Of a DNA stretch of 33,658 nucleotides, positions 7,876 through 16,627 are shown one piece after another (positions within the stretch are counted from its first letter, which is position 1; the number at the start of each line of letters is the position of its first letter). The notes under the pieces were generated by a model. It saw only the letters and a list, made by a program, of their open reading frames with translations. It made no database searches and was not told where the DNA came from. The stretch covers positions 1 through 33,658 of the forward strand of contig PDPE01000016.1 of the NCBI GenBank assembly GCA_002747395.1, given 5' to 3'. Made by a program: the position numbers and the translations under genes. This stretch comes from Pseudomonadota bacterium (GTDB lineage: Bacteria > Pseudomonadota > Gammaproteobacteria > Pseudomonadales > Oleiphilaceae).

Positions 7876-8889
7876 CAACTCTTCGTTCAGTTCGATCGCT
7901 GTTTTGTTGGTTTTGCACTCGACCTGCCCGCTGATCGAATTTCTTCGGAATAACAGGTCTGCCTTGCCAGCCAGCTCGCGTGCCTTGATGGTTTCCACCG
8001 TGTTGTTTTCGTCGTCAAGCAGCGCCACCCTGGTGCCCGCTGTGATGTACAGGCCGGCTTCTACCGTGCATCTGTCACCCAGGGGAATTCCGATTCCGGA
8101 ATTGGCTCCCAGCAGGGAATTTTCACCTACCGAGATAATGATGTTGCCACCACCGGAAAGCGTCCCCATGGTCGAACAGCTTCCGCCAAGATCCGAGCCC
8201 TTGCCAATCATTACACCGGCTGAAATACGCCCTTCTATCATGGAGGTGCCCTCTGTGCCGGCATTGAAGTTGACAAAGCCCTCATGCATGACGGTGGTGC
8301 CTTCTCCAATGTAGGCACCGAGGCGGACTCGCGCACAATCTGCGATTCGTACTCCCTGTGGCACAACGTAGTCGGTCATGGGGGGGAATTTGTCTACCGA
8401 TTTCACTTCAATGTACCCGCCCGCCTTTCTGGCTTCGATCTGGCGCGAGGGCAATTCGTCCAGGTCGATGGCTCCGACATTGGTCCAGGCTACATTGGGC
8501 AGCAGCCCGAACAGGCCGTTCAGGTCAAGCCCGTGGGGTTTGACCAGTCTGTGGCTCAGCAGTTGCAGCTTCAGATAGGCCTCGGGTGTCGATGTGGCTG
8601 CGTCGTCGGTTTCCAGCAGTGTCACTACAACGGGTTTTTCACTGTCTGCCAGGCTTTGGGCAAGCTCTGCCTGTTCCGGACACCTGGCGGCAGAGAGTGC
8701 GTCAGACAGTTTGGCGAGTGAGTCATTATCCAGCGCGATGGCATGGTTTCCGCCATCATGGCCCAGGCTTTCTTTCACTGCGTTGATGATACCTGCTTCC
8801 GGGTGGATCAAAGGTGCGGGGTAATAGACTTCCAGCCACTCTCCCTTTTTATTCCGGGTGCCAATACCCAGTCCAAATGCGAAACTCAT
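7861..8889 (-). CDS. dapD: Tetrahydrodipicolinate N-succinyltransferase (long Pseudomonas-type)
   Basis: DapD transfers succinyl from succinyl-CoA to tetrahydrodipicolinate, opening the succinylase branch of DAP/lysine synthesis. The 342 residues fit the longer DapD form of Pseudomonas relatives rather than the ~274-residue enterobacterial form. The N-terminal half is alpha/beta (MSFAFGLGIGTRNKKGEWLE). From ~190 on there is a left-handed beta helix: RIADCARVRLGAYIGEGTTV, MHEGFVNFNAGTEG, MIEGRISAGVMIGKGSDLGG, then GGGNIIISVGENSLLGANSG. A GGAAGC ribosome site precedes the ATG. The last codons and the stop lie within the first unit of the 16-bp repeat array, so the array has not altered the reading frame. 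The upstream neighbour is the ArsC-like gene, 202 bp away. Confidence 0.96.
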   Translation of the reverse strand: MSFAFGLGIGTRNKKGEWLEVYYPAPLIHPEAGIINAVKESLGHDGGNHAIALDNDSLAKLSDALSAARCPEQAELAQSLADSEKPVVVTLLETDDAATSTPEAYLKLQLLSHRLVKPHGLDLNGLFGLLPNVAWTNVGAIDLDELPSRQIEARKAGGYIEVKSVDKFPPMTDYVVPQGVRIADCARVRLGAYIGEGTTVMHEGFVNFNAGTEGTSMIEGRISAGVMIGKGSDLGGSCSTMGTLSGGGNIIISVGENSLLGANSGIGIPLGDRCTVEAGLYITAGTRVALLDDENNTVETIKARELAGKADLLFRRNSISGQVECKTNKTAIELNEELHAHN

Positions 8890-9091
8890 AACTGCTTCCT
8901 GTGTTTATGTGAATTGCTTGTGTGTATGTAAATGAAATATCCGGACAGATCAAGCGTCTATCGAGCGTTCAGCGTTTATTGTTTATCAAATGTCTACCAG
9001 GTGTCTATGTGAATCGGGTATGAAATTATCCGTGATTATTTTGCACAGTGATTGTTTTTCACAAATAGTGCGCTGTCTCACCCCGGGGTGC
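8890..9091. other. Spacer between the ArsC-like gene and dapD
   Basis: The spacer has no gene. It contains several degenerate repeats of TAGAC and ATAAAC on the minus strand and a 12-bp loopless palindrome (9079-9090) just beyond the ArsC-like stop. No clear terminator or promoter could be assigned. Confidence 0.4.
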
Positions 9092-9454
9092 TCAGCGCTC
9101 AAAAAACTGACCGTATGCTTCCTCTGAAAAACCGGACAGGCAGGTATCGCCACGAACCAGCATCGGCCTTCTGATCATCGACGGGTTGTTTTGCAGGATG
9201 TCGATGGCGTCGGCCTGCTGTTGGCTATCGGCGAATTTGTTCCTGTCCTCGTCTGACAGCTTGCGCCAGGTGGTTCCCCGTTTGTTTACCACTGTGTCAA
9301 GCCCGAGCTGTTCTATCCATTGTGCCAGTGTTCGCCGGGATATTCCCGATTGTTTGTAATCATGGAAAGCATACTCGATATCATGGGCTTTCAGCCAGTT
9401 GCGTGCTTTCTTTATCGTGTCGCAGTTTTTTATGCCATACAGGGTGATTGTCAT
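9092..9454 (-). CDS. ArsC/Spx-like thioredoxin-fold protein (YffB type)
   Basis: This is a 120-residue protein from the ATG at 9454. MTITLYGIKNCDTIKKARNW shows a single N-terminal Cys (residue 10) in the NCDT motif of the ArsC/Spx superfamily, followed by HDYK and a late IRRPML loop corresponding to the arsenate-reductase Arg-Pro segment. The family has a glutaredoxin-like fold; YffB-type members sit beside dapE or dapD in many gammaproteobacteria and are poorly characterised, so arsenate reduction should not be assumed. GAGGAAC lies eight bases before this ATG. The longer upstream frame overlaps the end of dapC and lacks family similarity. The gene is co-directional with dapC, dapD and dapE. 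Confidence 0.9.
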   Translation of the reverse strand: MTITLYGIKNCDTIKKARNWLKAHDIEYAFHDYKQSGISRRTLAQWIEQLGLDTVVNKRGTTWRKLSDEDRNKFADSQQQADAIDILQNNPSMIRRPMLVRGDTCLSGFSEEAYGQFFER

Positions 9455-9524
9455 GCTGTTCCTCTGTTGATTTTCTCTTTGGCAGACCCTTTGTCTGTGT
9501 TCTGCCCGATCAGAAACCGGGCAG

Positions 9525-10730
9525 TTAATTTGCCACCAGTGACTCGACAAAGCGCCTTATTCTTCTGGCCGCTTCGACGCATTCGTTGACCGGAGCAACC
9601 AGTGCCATGCGAATCCGGTTTCTGCCGGGGTTTTCACCATCCACTTCCCGAGACAGGTAGGAGCCTGGCAATACGGTGACATTTTCCCGGGCGTACAGTT
9701 GCTGTGCAAACATTTCGTCTGATATGGGGGTGGCGGCCCATAAATAAAAGCTGGCTTCAGACTGCTGCACATCCATGACCGGTTGCAGTATGGCAAGTAC
9801 CTGCTGAAATTTCTGCCGGTACAGATTCCGGTTTTCCCTGACATGCTCCTCGTCTTTCCAGCAGGCCACGGACGCGATTTGATGGTACAGCGGCAGGGCA
9901 CAACCGTGGTACGTTCTGTAGGTGAGGTATTGTGCCAGCAGCCTGGCATCACCTGCAACAAAGCCGGAGCGGATTCCGGGCAGGTTGGAGCGCTTGGACA
10001 GGCTGTGAAATACCAGACAATTCCTGAAGTCGCTTCTGCCTGTCTGCGCACAGACTTCAAGCAAGCCGGTTGGCGGCTTCGCCTCATCGCAATAGATTTC
10101 CGAGTAGCATTCGTCCGAGGCGATAACAAAATCATATTTGTCCGAAAGGGCGATCAGTTTGGCCAGTGTTTCCTTGTTGGTAACGGCACCTGTCGGATTG
10201 CCCGGGCTGCAAATAAACAGTAACTGGCATCTTTCCCATGTGGACTCCGGCACCCTGTCATAGTCGGGTATAAAGTTGCCGGTTTCACGACAGGGTAGAA
10301 AAACCACTTCTGCCCCTGCCAGGAATGCAGCCCCCTCGTAAATCTGGTAAAAGGGGTTGGGAGAGATGACAACGGGCGAGGTATCCCGATTTATTACCGC
10401 CTGGGTAAAGGAAAACAGGGCTTCGCGTGTGCCGGCAACCGGAATGATGTGTCTGGCCGGGTCAAGATGGCATTCCGGTATTTGAAATCGTCTGGCCAAC
10501 CAGCCACGGATCGTTTCTCGCAGTTCCGGCAGGCCATGGGTTGCGGCGTAGTTGGATGCCTTGTCCAGGTTGTCCCGTATTGCCTGGAGCGCAAATGGCG
10601 GTGCCGGGTGTTTGGGTTCTCCGATGGACAGGGCGATGTGCGGTGCCTCACCGGTTGGTGTTACTTCTGACTTCAGTTGGTTCAGTTTTTCAAAAGGGTA
10701 GGGTTGGAGTCGTTTCAGGTCTGGGTTCAT
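9525..10730 (-). CDS. dapC: Succinyldiaminopimelate transaminase
   Basis: This is a fold-type I PLP aminotransferase that converts N-succinyl-2-amino-6-ketopimelate to N-succinyl-LL-DAP with glutamate, the step between DapD and DapE. From the ATG at 10730 it has 401 residues: MNPDLKRLQPYPFEKLNQLK is the usual N-terminus, then ALSIGEPKHPAPPF, FICSPGNPTGAV, SDECYSEIY, and SLSKRSNLPGIRSGF with the PLP-binding Lys. The C-terminal Arg contact is in NRIRMALV. The frame stays open for 52 further codons, but those lie inside the glnD 3' end and are Gln/Pro/Lys-rich low complexity, so they were excluded. glnD ends 4 bp before this ATG, suggesting translational coupling; no strong ribosome site is visible. 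Confidence 0.95.
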   Translation of the reverse strand: MNPDLKRLQPYPFEKLNQLKSEVTPTGEAPHIALSIGEPKHPAPPFALQAIRDNLDKASNYAATHGLPELRETIRGWLARRFQIPECHLDPARHIIPVAGTREALFSFTQAVINRDTSPVVISPNPFYQIYEGAAFLAGAEVVFLPCRETGNFIPDYDRVPESTWERCQLLFICSPGNPTGAVTNKETLAKLIALSDKYDFVIASDECYSEIYCDEAKPPTGLLEVCAQTGRSDFRNCLVFHSLSKRSNLPGIRSGFVAGDARLLAQYLTYRTYHGCALPLYHQIASVACWKDEEHVRENRNLYRQKFQQVLAILQPVMDVQQSEASFYLWAATPISDEMFAQQLYARENVTVLPGSYLSREVDGENPGRNRIRMALVAPVNECVEAARRIRRFVESLVAN

Positions 10731-10734
10731 GGTA

Positions 10735-13563
10735 TCAAGGGTTGCAGTGGTTGGAGTGATTGCCGATGGCCTGTTTTGCCGTGGCTGCTTTTGAATTGCC
10801 TGTTTTCGTGCCGGCTGTTTTTGTGCCGGTGGATTTTGTACTGGCGGTTTTTCTGTCCGTGGCTGTATCACCGGTTGTATCGTCAAGCATTTGGCAAATG
10901 CTTTCTCCCAGGGAGATGCAAATGTTCGGGTCGCCTATGGGAGCGGCATCTTTCCCGGTAATGAAAAAGATATCCTCGACACGTTCTCCCAGGGTGGCGA
11001 TTTTCGCATTCACCAGGCAAATGTCATGGTGAAATAATGCCAGACCGATTTTGGCGAGCAGCCCCGGGCGATCCGGTGTGATCACTTCCATCACGGTTCG
11101 CTGGTTCACCGTGTCGTTGCTGAAGGTCACTTCTGTCGGAAAGGAAAAAAGCCTGAGTTGTCTGGGAGTTCTGCGCTGAATGATTTCCGGGTAGTCCTCA
11201 GGGTCGTCCAGTTCTTCTATGAGTCGTTTGCTTACCCTTTCTATGAGTTCATCATCGGCAAGAGATTCATTGTGTTCGTTCAGCACGATAAAGCTGCTCA
11301 GGCTGAACGGGCCGGAGGAGGCACTGATTCTGGCGTCGACAATGTTCAGGTCAAGTTGTTCCAGCACCGCTGTTATTGCCGCAAAGGCTTCAGAGCCCGA
11401 GCGCAGTCTGATCATGATCTGTGTGGCCCTGTTTTTCTCTGCGGCACCAATTTCCCTGATAAGAATCAGCGGGTCTGTGTTATCCCCGTGATCAATCAGA
11501 GCCGCTGTTTGCCACGCGATCTCGGTGGTCGAGTCTTGCAGAAAATAGTCGTTGTCAAGGTGACTCCAGCAATGATCAATTTCACTGTTGGAGTACCTTT
11601 GCTGGAGCAATATATATCTCGCTTCCGTCTTGGTGGCATTGATCCATTCATCCCGGTCAACCGGTGTCTCGGTGCCCCGACGAATGGCGCGCCGCGCTTC
11701 GAGGTAGAGGTGGCGAAGCAATGTGGCACGCCAGGTATTCCAGAGCGTCGGGTTGGTGGCTGAAATGTCCGCGACCGTTAAAACGAACAGGTAGTCCAGG
11801 TGCACCTGGCTGGGGATGTCTTTGGCGAACTGGTGTATCACCTCGGGGTCCTGTGTGTCCTTTCGCTGGGCCGTCATTGACATGATGAGATGGTTTTCTA
11901 CCAGCCACTCTACGAGTTGTGTATCTCTCTCGCTCAGGTGGTGTTTTTCACAAAACTGCCTGGCATCCACCGCTCCCAGCCTGGAGTGATCCCCGCCCCT
12001 GCCTTTGGCAATATCGTGATACAGCCCGGCTATATAGATCAGTTCCTGCTTCGGAAGCTGTTTCACGATTCTGGCAGCCAGGGGAAAGGGTTCCAGGTAC
12101 TCCGGCTTGTGGAAATTCACCAGGTTGCGGATGACGCAAAGGGTGTGTGAGTCAACCGTGTAGATATGAAACAGGTCGTGTTGCATCTGGCCGATAATCT
12201 TGCCAAATTCCGGCAGGTAACGACCGAGTACATTATATCGCTTCATGGCCGACAGGGTGCGGTGAAGCTCATGGGGGGTGCGCAGAATGGCCATAAACAG
12301 CGATGTATTTGTCGTGTTTGATCTGAAGCTGTCGTTGATCAGGTGCCGGTGTGCGCGAATGGCACGAATTGTCGTTGCCCTTATCCCCTTGATGGAGGAG
12401 TGTTGGGCGATGAGCAAAAAAATCTCCATCAGGGCGCAGGGCGCATAGGCAAAAATGCCGGTGTTGACCGCTTCTATATAACGACCCCTGATGACAAAGC
12501 GATTATTCAGCGTAATTACTTCTTCCTGGTAATCGCGCAGTATTGCCTCGTCAAAATATTGCAGCATGACATCAGTCAGTTCACCCAGTGCCAGCGCTAT
12601 GCGGTAGTATTTTTGCATCATCAGTTCGACACCCAGGCGCTGCTCTGTATCGACGAAGCCGAGCATTGGCGCCAGGCTTCTCTGGTGGTCAAAAAGCAGT
12701 CTGTTTTCATTGCGTTTTGCCACCATTTGCAGCCCGTAACGCATGCGCCAGAGAAACTCCTCACCATCGCGGAGCATTTGATATTCTTCGTTGGTAAGAA
12801 ACCGGTAGCGAGCCTGTTTTCCCTTTGTGTCAAAACCACTATGGCGTTTGGTAATCCAGCCAAGGGTTTGAATATCCCGCAAGGCGCCTGGAGAAGATTT
12901 GAGGTTGGGTTCCAGGTTGTATTCGGTGTCACCAAATTTTTCGTGTCGGCTTTTCTGTTCTTCCCGCTTTGCCAGGAAGAAGGCGCGATCGGTATACACT
13001 TCATCGCTGTAGGCAATGTTGCCGAGCTTGATACGCAGGTCATTGTTACCTGCGACAGTTCGGGTTTCCAGCAGGTTTGTGGCGACCGTAATGTCGCTTC
13101 TGGCGGCCTCGATGCATTCCTGGATGGTGCGGGTGCTCTGGCCTACGTCCAGGTTGAGATCCCACAGGCTGGTAACAAAGCGTGAAATATTTTCGTTGTA
13201 TTCTTCGGTCAGCCCGGATTCAGACAAAATGAGCAGATCGATATCCGAGTGGGGGTGGAGCTCACCCCGGCCATAGCCGCCTGTTGCGATAAGGCTGATG
13301 TCATTGGCATTGAACCAGGGGTAGCTGTTCCAGATACAGGCCAGAATGCGGTCCACAAACATCGCCCGGGCACAAATCAGTGTTCGAATACCGGTTTCGG
13401 CCAGAAACTGCTCATCCAGAAAGCGGGAAACGTTTTGTATCCTTTCCTTCAATGCGGCAACTGGCGAGTTGTTCCCGCGCACTATTTGCTCGATGGAGCC
13501 CGGGTCAGCCCCGGGGCTTTGATCCAGCAGTTGCTCGGCCAACTGTTCTCCGGGTGACATCAT
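10735..13563 (-). CDS. glnD: Bifunctional PII uridylyltransferase/uridylyl-removing enzyme
   Basis: GlnD senses glutamine and uridylylates or de-uridylylates PII proteins, setting nitrogen assimilation. The 942 residues exceed the common ~890-900. Nucleotidyltransferase motif: GGYGRGELHPHSDIDL at 95-110, with the catalytic Asp pair. A central HD hydrolase domain shows YHDIAKGRGGDHSRLGAVDA. Two ACT domains follow, seen in ATQIMIRLRSGSEAFAAITA and MEVITPDRPGLLAKIGLALF. After the second ACT domain comes a ~45-residue Thr/Lys/Ala-rich tail (TASTKSTGTKTAGTKTG...), which is not part of the family core. It starts 16 bp after the map stop and couples to dapC downstream. The ATG encodes MMSPGEQLAE. 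Confidence 0.96.
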   Translation of the reverse strand: MMSPGEQLAEQLLDQSPGADPGSIEQIVRGNNSPVAALKERIQNVSRFLDEQFLAETGIRTLICARAMFVDRILACIWNSYPWFNANDISLIATGGYGRGELHPHSDIDLLILSESGLTEEYNENISRFVTSLWDLNLDVGQSTRTIQECIEAARSDITVATNLLETRTVAGNNDLRIKLGNIAYSDEVYTDRAFFLAKREEQKSRHEKFGDTEYNLEPNLKSSPGALRDIQTLGWITKRHSGFDTKGKQARYRFLTNEEYQMLRDGEEFLWRMRYGLQMVAKRNENRLLFDHQRSLAPMLGFVDTEQRLGVELMMQKYYRIALALGELTDVMLQYFDEAILRDYQEEVITLNNRFVIRGRYIEAVNTGIFAYAPCALMEIFLLIAQHSSIKGIRATTIRAIRAHRHLINDSFRSNTTNTSLFMAILRTPHELHRTLSAMKRYNVLGRYLPEFGKIIGQMQHDLFHIYTVDSHTLCVIRNLVNFHKPEYLEPFPLAARIVKQLPKQELIYIAGLYHDIAKGRGGDHSRLGAVDARQFCEKHHLSERDTQLVEWLVENHLIMSMTAQRKDTQDPEVIHQFAKDIPSQVHLDYLFVLTVADISATNPTLWNTWRATLLRHLYLEARRAIRRGTETPVDRDEWINATKTEARYILLQQRYSNSEIDHCWSHLDNDYFLQDSTTEIAWQTAALIDHGDNTDPLILIREIGAAEKNRATQIMIRLRSGSEAFAAITAVLEQLDLNIVDARISASSGPFSLSSFIVLNEHNESLADDELIERVSKRLIEELDDPEDYPEIIQRRTPRQLRLFSFPTEVTFSNDTVNQRTVMEVITPDRPGLLAKIGLALFHHDICLVNAKIATLGERVEDIFFITGKDAAPIGDPNICISLGESICQMLDDTTGDTATDRKTASTKSTGTKTAGTKTGNSKAATAKQAIGNHSNHCNP
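10745..10862. repeat. Degenerate ~15-18 bp repeats encoding the GlnD tail
   Basis: Variants of TTTTTGTGCCGG, TTTTCGTGCCGG and TTTTGCCGTGG recur about every 15-18 bp on the plus strand. On the minus strand they encode the Thr/Lys/Ala-rich GlnD C-terminus. In an alternative frame they would read as a Gln/Lys/Pro-rich extension of DapC. The boundaries are approximate. Confidence 0.6.
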
Positions 13564-13579
13564 ATCAGGTCGTCAGTCG

Positions 13580-14383
13580 CTAAACCGGGTTGATCCCGGC
13601 GGCATTGGCCAGTGAATCTCTTTCCTCGTCCCGCAGCGTGAGAATCTCGTAGCCATCACCGGTCACCAGAATGGTGTGCTCCCACTGTGCGGACAGCTTG
13701 TGATCCCTGGTCACAACAGTCCAGCCATCGGGCAGCAGCTTGCAGTGCCTTTTACCCTGGTTGATCATTGGCTCGATGGTGAATATCATCCCTTCTTTCA
13801 GCTCGATGCCAGTGCCCTCCTTGCCGTAATGCACCACCTGGGGTTCTTCGTGAAACCCTCTTCCGATACCGTGGCCACAGTATTCCCTCACTACCGAATA
13901 GTAGCTGGATTCGGCATGTCGTTGTATCACCGCACCGATATCCCCGAGGCGGGCGCCCGGCCTTACTGTTTCAATACCCCTGAACAGGCATTCCCGGGTA
14001 ATGTTGACCAGCCGTTCAGCGGCGACACCCGGTTTGCCAACCATGAACATTTTGCTGGTGTCGCCGTGGTATCCATCTTTGATAACCGTTACGTCCAGGT
14101 TCACTATATCGCCGGACTTGAGTTTTTTCTTTTCAGACGGAATACCGTGACAAATAACATGATTGACCGAGGTGCATATGGACTTCGGGAAACCCTTGTA
14201 GTTGAGCGGGGCGGGTATGGCGTTATTTTCCCTGGTGATGAAGTTATGGCAGATTCGATCCAGCTCGGCGGTCGTGACACCCGGCTTGACGTAAGGCTCG
14301 ATCATTTCCAGTGTTCGAGCGGCCAATCGGCCTGCAATGCGCATTTTTTCTATTTCATCGGCGGTTTTAATTATCACTGTCAT
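13580..14383 (-). CDS. map: Methionine aminopeptidase, type I
   Basis: Removes the initiator Met from nascent proteins in the cytoplasm. The 267-residue length is normal for type Ia. The five metal ligands are in place: D97 (NLDVTV), D108 (HGDTSKMF), H171 (CGHGIGRGFHEEP), E204 (FTIEPM) and E235 (QWEHT); substrate His79 is in VICHGIP. The start ATG encodes MTVIIKTADEIEKMR. It is divergent from rpsB, as in many gammaproteobacteria, and forms the promoter-proximal gene of the minus-strand map-glnD-dapC cluster. Confidence 0.98.
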   Translation of the reverse strand: MTVIIKTADEIEKMRIAGRLAARTLEMIEPYVKPGVTTAELDRICHNFITRENNAIPAPLNYKGFPKSICTSVNHVICHGIPSEKKKLKSGDIVNLDVTVIKDGYHGDTSKMFMVGKPGVAAERLVNITRECLFRGIETVRPGARLGDIGAVIQRHAESSYYSVVREYCGHGIGRGFHEEPQVVHYGKEGTGIELKEGMIFTIEPMINQGKRHCKLLPDGWTVVTRDHKLSAQWEHTILVTGDGYEILTLRDEERDSLANAAGINPV

Positions 14384-14429
14384 GGAAATTCGGCTGTCCG
14401 TTGTTTGCTGCTATAAAAAACCTGGCTGT

Positions 14430-14463
14430 AAAGCTTTCGGGTTAAACGAAAAGCTTTCGGGTT
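14430..14463. repeat. Direct repeat AAAGCTTTCGGGTT, 20-bp period
   Basis: Two identical 14-bp copies at 14430-14443 and 14450-14463 lie in the map/rpsB divergent spacer, upstream of the rpsB promoter and within ~80 bp of the map start. They could be a tandem operator or a slippage duplication. Confidence 0.8.
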
Positions 14464-14572
14464 GAATAACCTTGAATTATGCCCTGGTGGCGATTGATCG
14501 GCAGCTATTGTATCAATATGCGGGCCAGGAAGAAATGATCTGCATTTTCTTTATGTTTGAAGATGTTTGTGG

Positions 14573-14584
14573 TATAAAGCGCGG
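14573..14584 (+). promoter_or_regulatory. rpsB promoter: extended -10 with GC discriminator
   Basis: TGG-TATAAA (hexamer 14573-14578) is an extended -10. It is followed directly by GCGCGG, the GC-rich discriminator typical of ppGpp/DksA-repressed ribosomal promoters. No good -35 is present at 17 bp spacing, consistent with an extended -10 promoter. It lies ~165 bp before the rpsB ATG. Confidence 0.6.
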
Positions 14585-14585
14585 C

Positions 14586-14742
14586 CGGAATCAAAACAGG
14601 CGATGGAAAGATCGCGATTCCGAACCAAATCACACACGTATCGACACGTTGTTCTGGGTGCCTTGCAGTCTGTTTTGGCTTCAGGGTTGAATGGCGGGAT
14701 ATGTGGAGGGCTAACCCGTACGTTTTTATATCAAGGTGTAAT
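14586..14742 (+). promoter_or_regulatory. Probable rpsB 5' leader (S2 autoregulatory region)
   Basis: About 155 nt separate the inferred start site from the rpsB ATG, with no gene inside. In enterobacteria S2 represses its own mRNA through a conserved structured leader, and a long leader here is consistent with that. I did not fold it or match the conserved elements, so this is an inference from position and length. Confidence 0.4.
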
Positions 14743-15489
14743 ATGGCAGAAGTATCGATGCGAGACCTGCTCAAGGCAGGCGCTCACTTCGGGCATCAGA
14801 CCCGATACTGGAATCCGAAAATGGACAAATACATTTTTGGTGCACGTAATAAAATTCATATCATCAATCTGGAACACTCCGTACCGGCAATGAACCGGGC
14901 TTTGGGTATCGTTACCGGGTTGGCCGAGAACAAGAACAAGGTGCTGTTTGTAGGTACCAAGCGTGCCGCTGCGAAGATTATCAAAGAGCAGGCCGAGCGC
15001 GCAGGCATGCCTTACGTCAACCATCGCTGGCTGGGCGGTATGCTGACCAACTACAAAACCATTCGTCAGTCGATCAAGCGTTTTCGTGATCTGGAAGCGC
15101 AGAGTCAGGACGGTACCTTTGACAAGCTGACCAAGAAAGAAGTGCTGATGCGCACGCGCGAGATGGAGAAGCTGGAAAAGAGTATTGGCGGTATCAAGGA
15201 TATGGGCGGGTTGCCCGATGCCATCTTTGTTGTTGATGTCGATCACGAGAGAATAGCGATCAAAGAGGCGAATAAACTGGGTATTCCGGTCATTGGAATC
15301 GTGGATACAAACAGCGATCCGGACGGGGTTGACTATGTAATCCCTGGTAACGATGACGCCATTCGGGCTATTCAGATTTACGTGAATACCATGGCTGATG
15401 CTTGCCTGGAGGGTGCTTCCCGAAATGCGGGTGCCGATGAGTTTGTCGAAGTGAAAGAAGACAGCGCTCCGGAAGCGGCGGCTGAATGA
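14743..15489 (+). CDS. rpsB: 30S ribosomal protein S2
   Basis: S2 is a late-assembling protein of the small subunit that is needed to hold S1. From the ATG at 14743 it has 248 residues: [20 protein letters not shown], then [68 protein letters not shown] and a short acidic tail. The start was chosen because the family begins at MAEV, with AAGG nearby; the upstream in-frame ATG at 14701 adds an unrelated leader. It is the first gene of the plus-strand operon and is followed by tsf after a 183-bp spacer with strong secondary structure. Confidence 0.98.
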   Translation: MAEVSMRDLLKAGAHFGHQTRYWNPKMDKYIFGARNKIHIINLEHSVPAMNRALGIVTGLAENKNKVLFVGTKRAAAKIIKEQAERAGMPYVNHRWLGGMLTNYKTIRQSIKRFRDLEAQSQDGTFDKLTKKEVLMRTREMEKLEKSIGGIKDMGGLPDAIFVVDVDHERIAIKEANKLGIPVIGIVDTNSDPDGVDYVIPGNDDAIRAIQIYVNTMADACLEGASRNAGADEFVEVKEDSAPEAAAE

Positions 15490-15496
15490 TTTTTCT

Positions 15497-15568
15497 GGTA
15501 TTTCGCAAATATCGGTGAATTTGCACAGGCAGGTTATGGCGAAACAGACCAGGTTATAGCGAAATACC
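15497..15568 (+). repeat. Repeats and long-range inverted repeat in the rpsB-tsf spacer
   Basis: A 10-bp perfect inverted repeat (GGTATTTCGC at 15497-15506, GCGAAATACC at 15559-15568) brackets two copies of CAGGTTAT(G/A)GCGAAA at 15530-15544 and 15550-15564 (20-bp period). In RNA the outer arms could pair before the downstream hairpin at 15584. Confidence 0.7.
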
Positions 15569-15583
15569 GAGAAAGGTAGCGTG

Positions 15584-15613
15584 GCAAAGGGGCAAATCAA
15601 ACTGCCCCTTTGC
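15584..15613 (+). terminator. rpsB-tsf attenuator hairpin
   Basis: A perfect 11-bp stem, GCAAAGGGGCA (15584-15594) with TGCCCCTTTGC (15603-15613), has an 8-base loop. It is followed by TCGTAAATGG rather than a U-tract, so it is more likely a partial attenuator or an mRNA end stabiliser than a full terminator. Its place, between rpsB and tsf, is where unequal S2/EF-Ts expression is often set. Confidence 0.7.
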
Positions 15614-15629
15614 TCGTAAATGGTTATGA

Positions 15630-15664
15630 ATTTATTGAAGATTTATTGAAAGATTATTGAAGAG
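15630..15664 (+). repeat. Three tandem copies of A(T)TTATTGAAG, 11-12 bp, before tsf
   Basis: Copies at 15630-15640, 15641-15652 and 15653-15664 lead directly into the tsf ribosome site GAGG. The stretch is AU-rich and unstructured, which may favour ribosome loading. Confidence 0.7.
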
Positions 15665-15672
15665 GACGTGAT

Positions 15673-16539
15673 ATGGCAATTTCTGCCTCAATGGTTAAAG
15701 AGTTACGTGAGCGCACCGGCCTGGGCATGATGGAATGCAAAAAGGCACTGGTGGAAGCCGATGGGAACATTGAAACTGCAATTGAGAATCTGCGCAAAAG
15801 CTCCGGCATGAAGGCGGCTAAAAAAGCAGGGCGTATTGCCGCCGACGGTGTTGTCGCCACTCGTGTATCGGAAGATGGCAAGTCCGGTGTGCTGGTTGAA
15901 GTAAACAGTGAGACCGACTTTGTTGCGCGGGATGATAATTTTTCTGCGTATGTGGAAAAGGTGGTTGCAAAGGCATTTGAAACAAAAGAATCAGACATAG
16001 CCAAATTGATGGAAGGTGAGTTGGAAGATGCCCGTCAGGCACTGGTGCAGAAGATTGGTGAGAATATTTCTGTGCGACGTGTTGAAGTGGTTGAAGCCGC
16101 AGAAGGTGTGATCGGGCAATATGTTCATGGCAATCGTCGCATTGGTGTGTTGGTCGCATTGAAAGGCGGGGATGATGAGCTGGCCAGGGATGTTGCCATG
16201 CACGTGGCCGCAGTCAACCCGCAGTATATCTCGACTGCAGATGTGCCTGAAGCGACCGTGGAAAAGGAAAAGGCCATTTTGCTGGCTCAACCCGATCTGG
16301 CCGGCAAGCCGCCTGAAATCGCGGAAAAAATTATTGTTGGTCGTCTTAACAAGTTTCTTGCCGAGAGCAGCCTGACCGAGCAGCCTTTTGTCAAGGACCC
16401 TGACGTGAAAGTGGGTGCTCTGGTTAAAAAGGCAGGCGCCGAAATTGCCGGCTTTACCCGCTTTGAAGTGGGTGAAGGTATTGAGAAAGAAGAAGTGGAC
16501 TTTGCCGCAGAGGTTGCCGCCGCAGCCAAGGGCGAGTAA
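15673..16539 (+). CDS. tsf: Elongation factor Ts
   Basis: This is the guanine nucleotide exchange factor for EF-Tu. The 288 residues are typical. The N-terminal UBA-like region [20 protein letters not shown] is followed by [11 protein letters not shown] and the conserved [10 protein letters not shown] loop that contacts the EF-Tu nucleotide site. Two core subdomains follow ([20 protein letters not shown], and the [19 protein letters not shown] helical region). GAGGACGTGAT precedes the ATG. It is cotranscribed with rpsB through the attenuator and followed by a good terminator. Confidence 0.98.
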   Translation: MAISASMVKELRERTGLGMMECKKALVEADGNIETAIENLRKSSGMKAAKKAGRIAADGVVATRVSEDGKSGVLVEVNSETDFVARDDNFSAYVEKVVAKAFETKESDIAKLMEGELEDARQALVQKIGENISVRRVEVVEAAEGVIGQYVHGNRRIGVLVALKGGDDELARDVAMHVAAVNPQYISTADVPEATVEKEKAILLAQPDLAGKPPEIAEKIIVGRLNKFLAESSLTEQPFVKDPDVKVGALVKKAGAEIAGFTRFEVGEGIEKEEVDFAAEVAAAAKGE

Positions 16540-16627
16540 CTGCCCGTCCTGAAGGCGAGCTTCAGTCCCGTCTTGATAGCCAGCCCGCCTGAATAAAGCA
16601 GCGGGTAGCGCTGGAGTTGCGTGTTTG

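Noticed and set aside
12343..13185. 280-codon plus-strand open frame
   Set aside because: It is antisense to the conserved nucleotidyltransferase half of glnD; the composition is that of a codon-bias shadow.
14731..15600. 289-codon minus-strand open frame
   Set aside because: It is antisense to rpsB, whose frame is unambiguous; the predicted protein has no recognisable motif.
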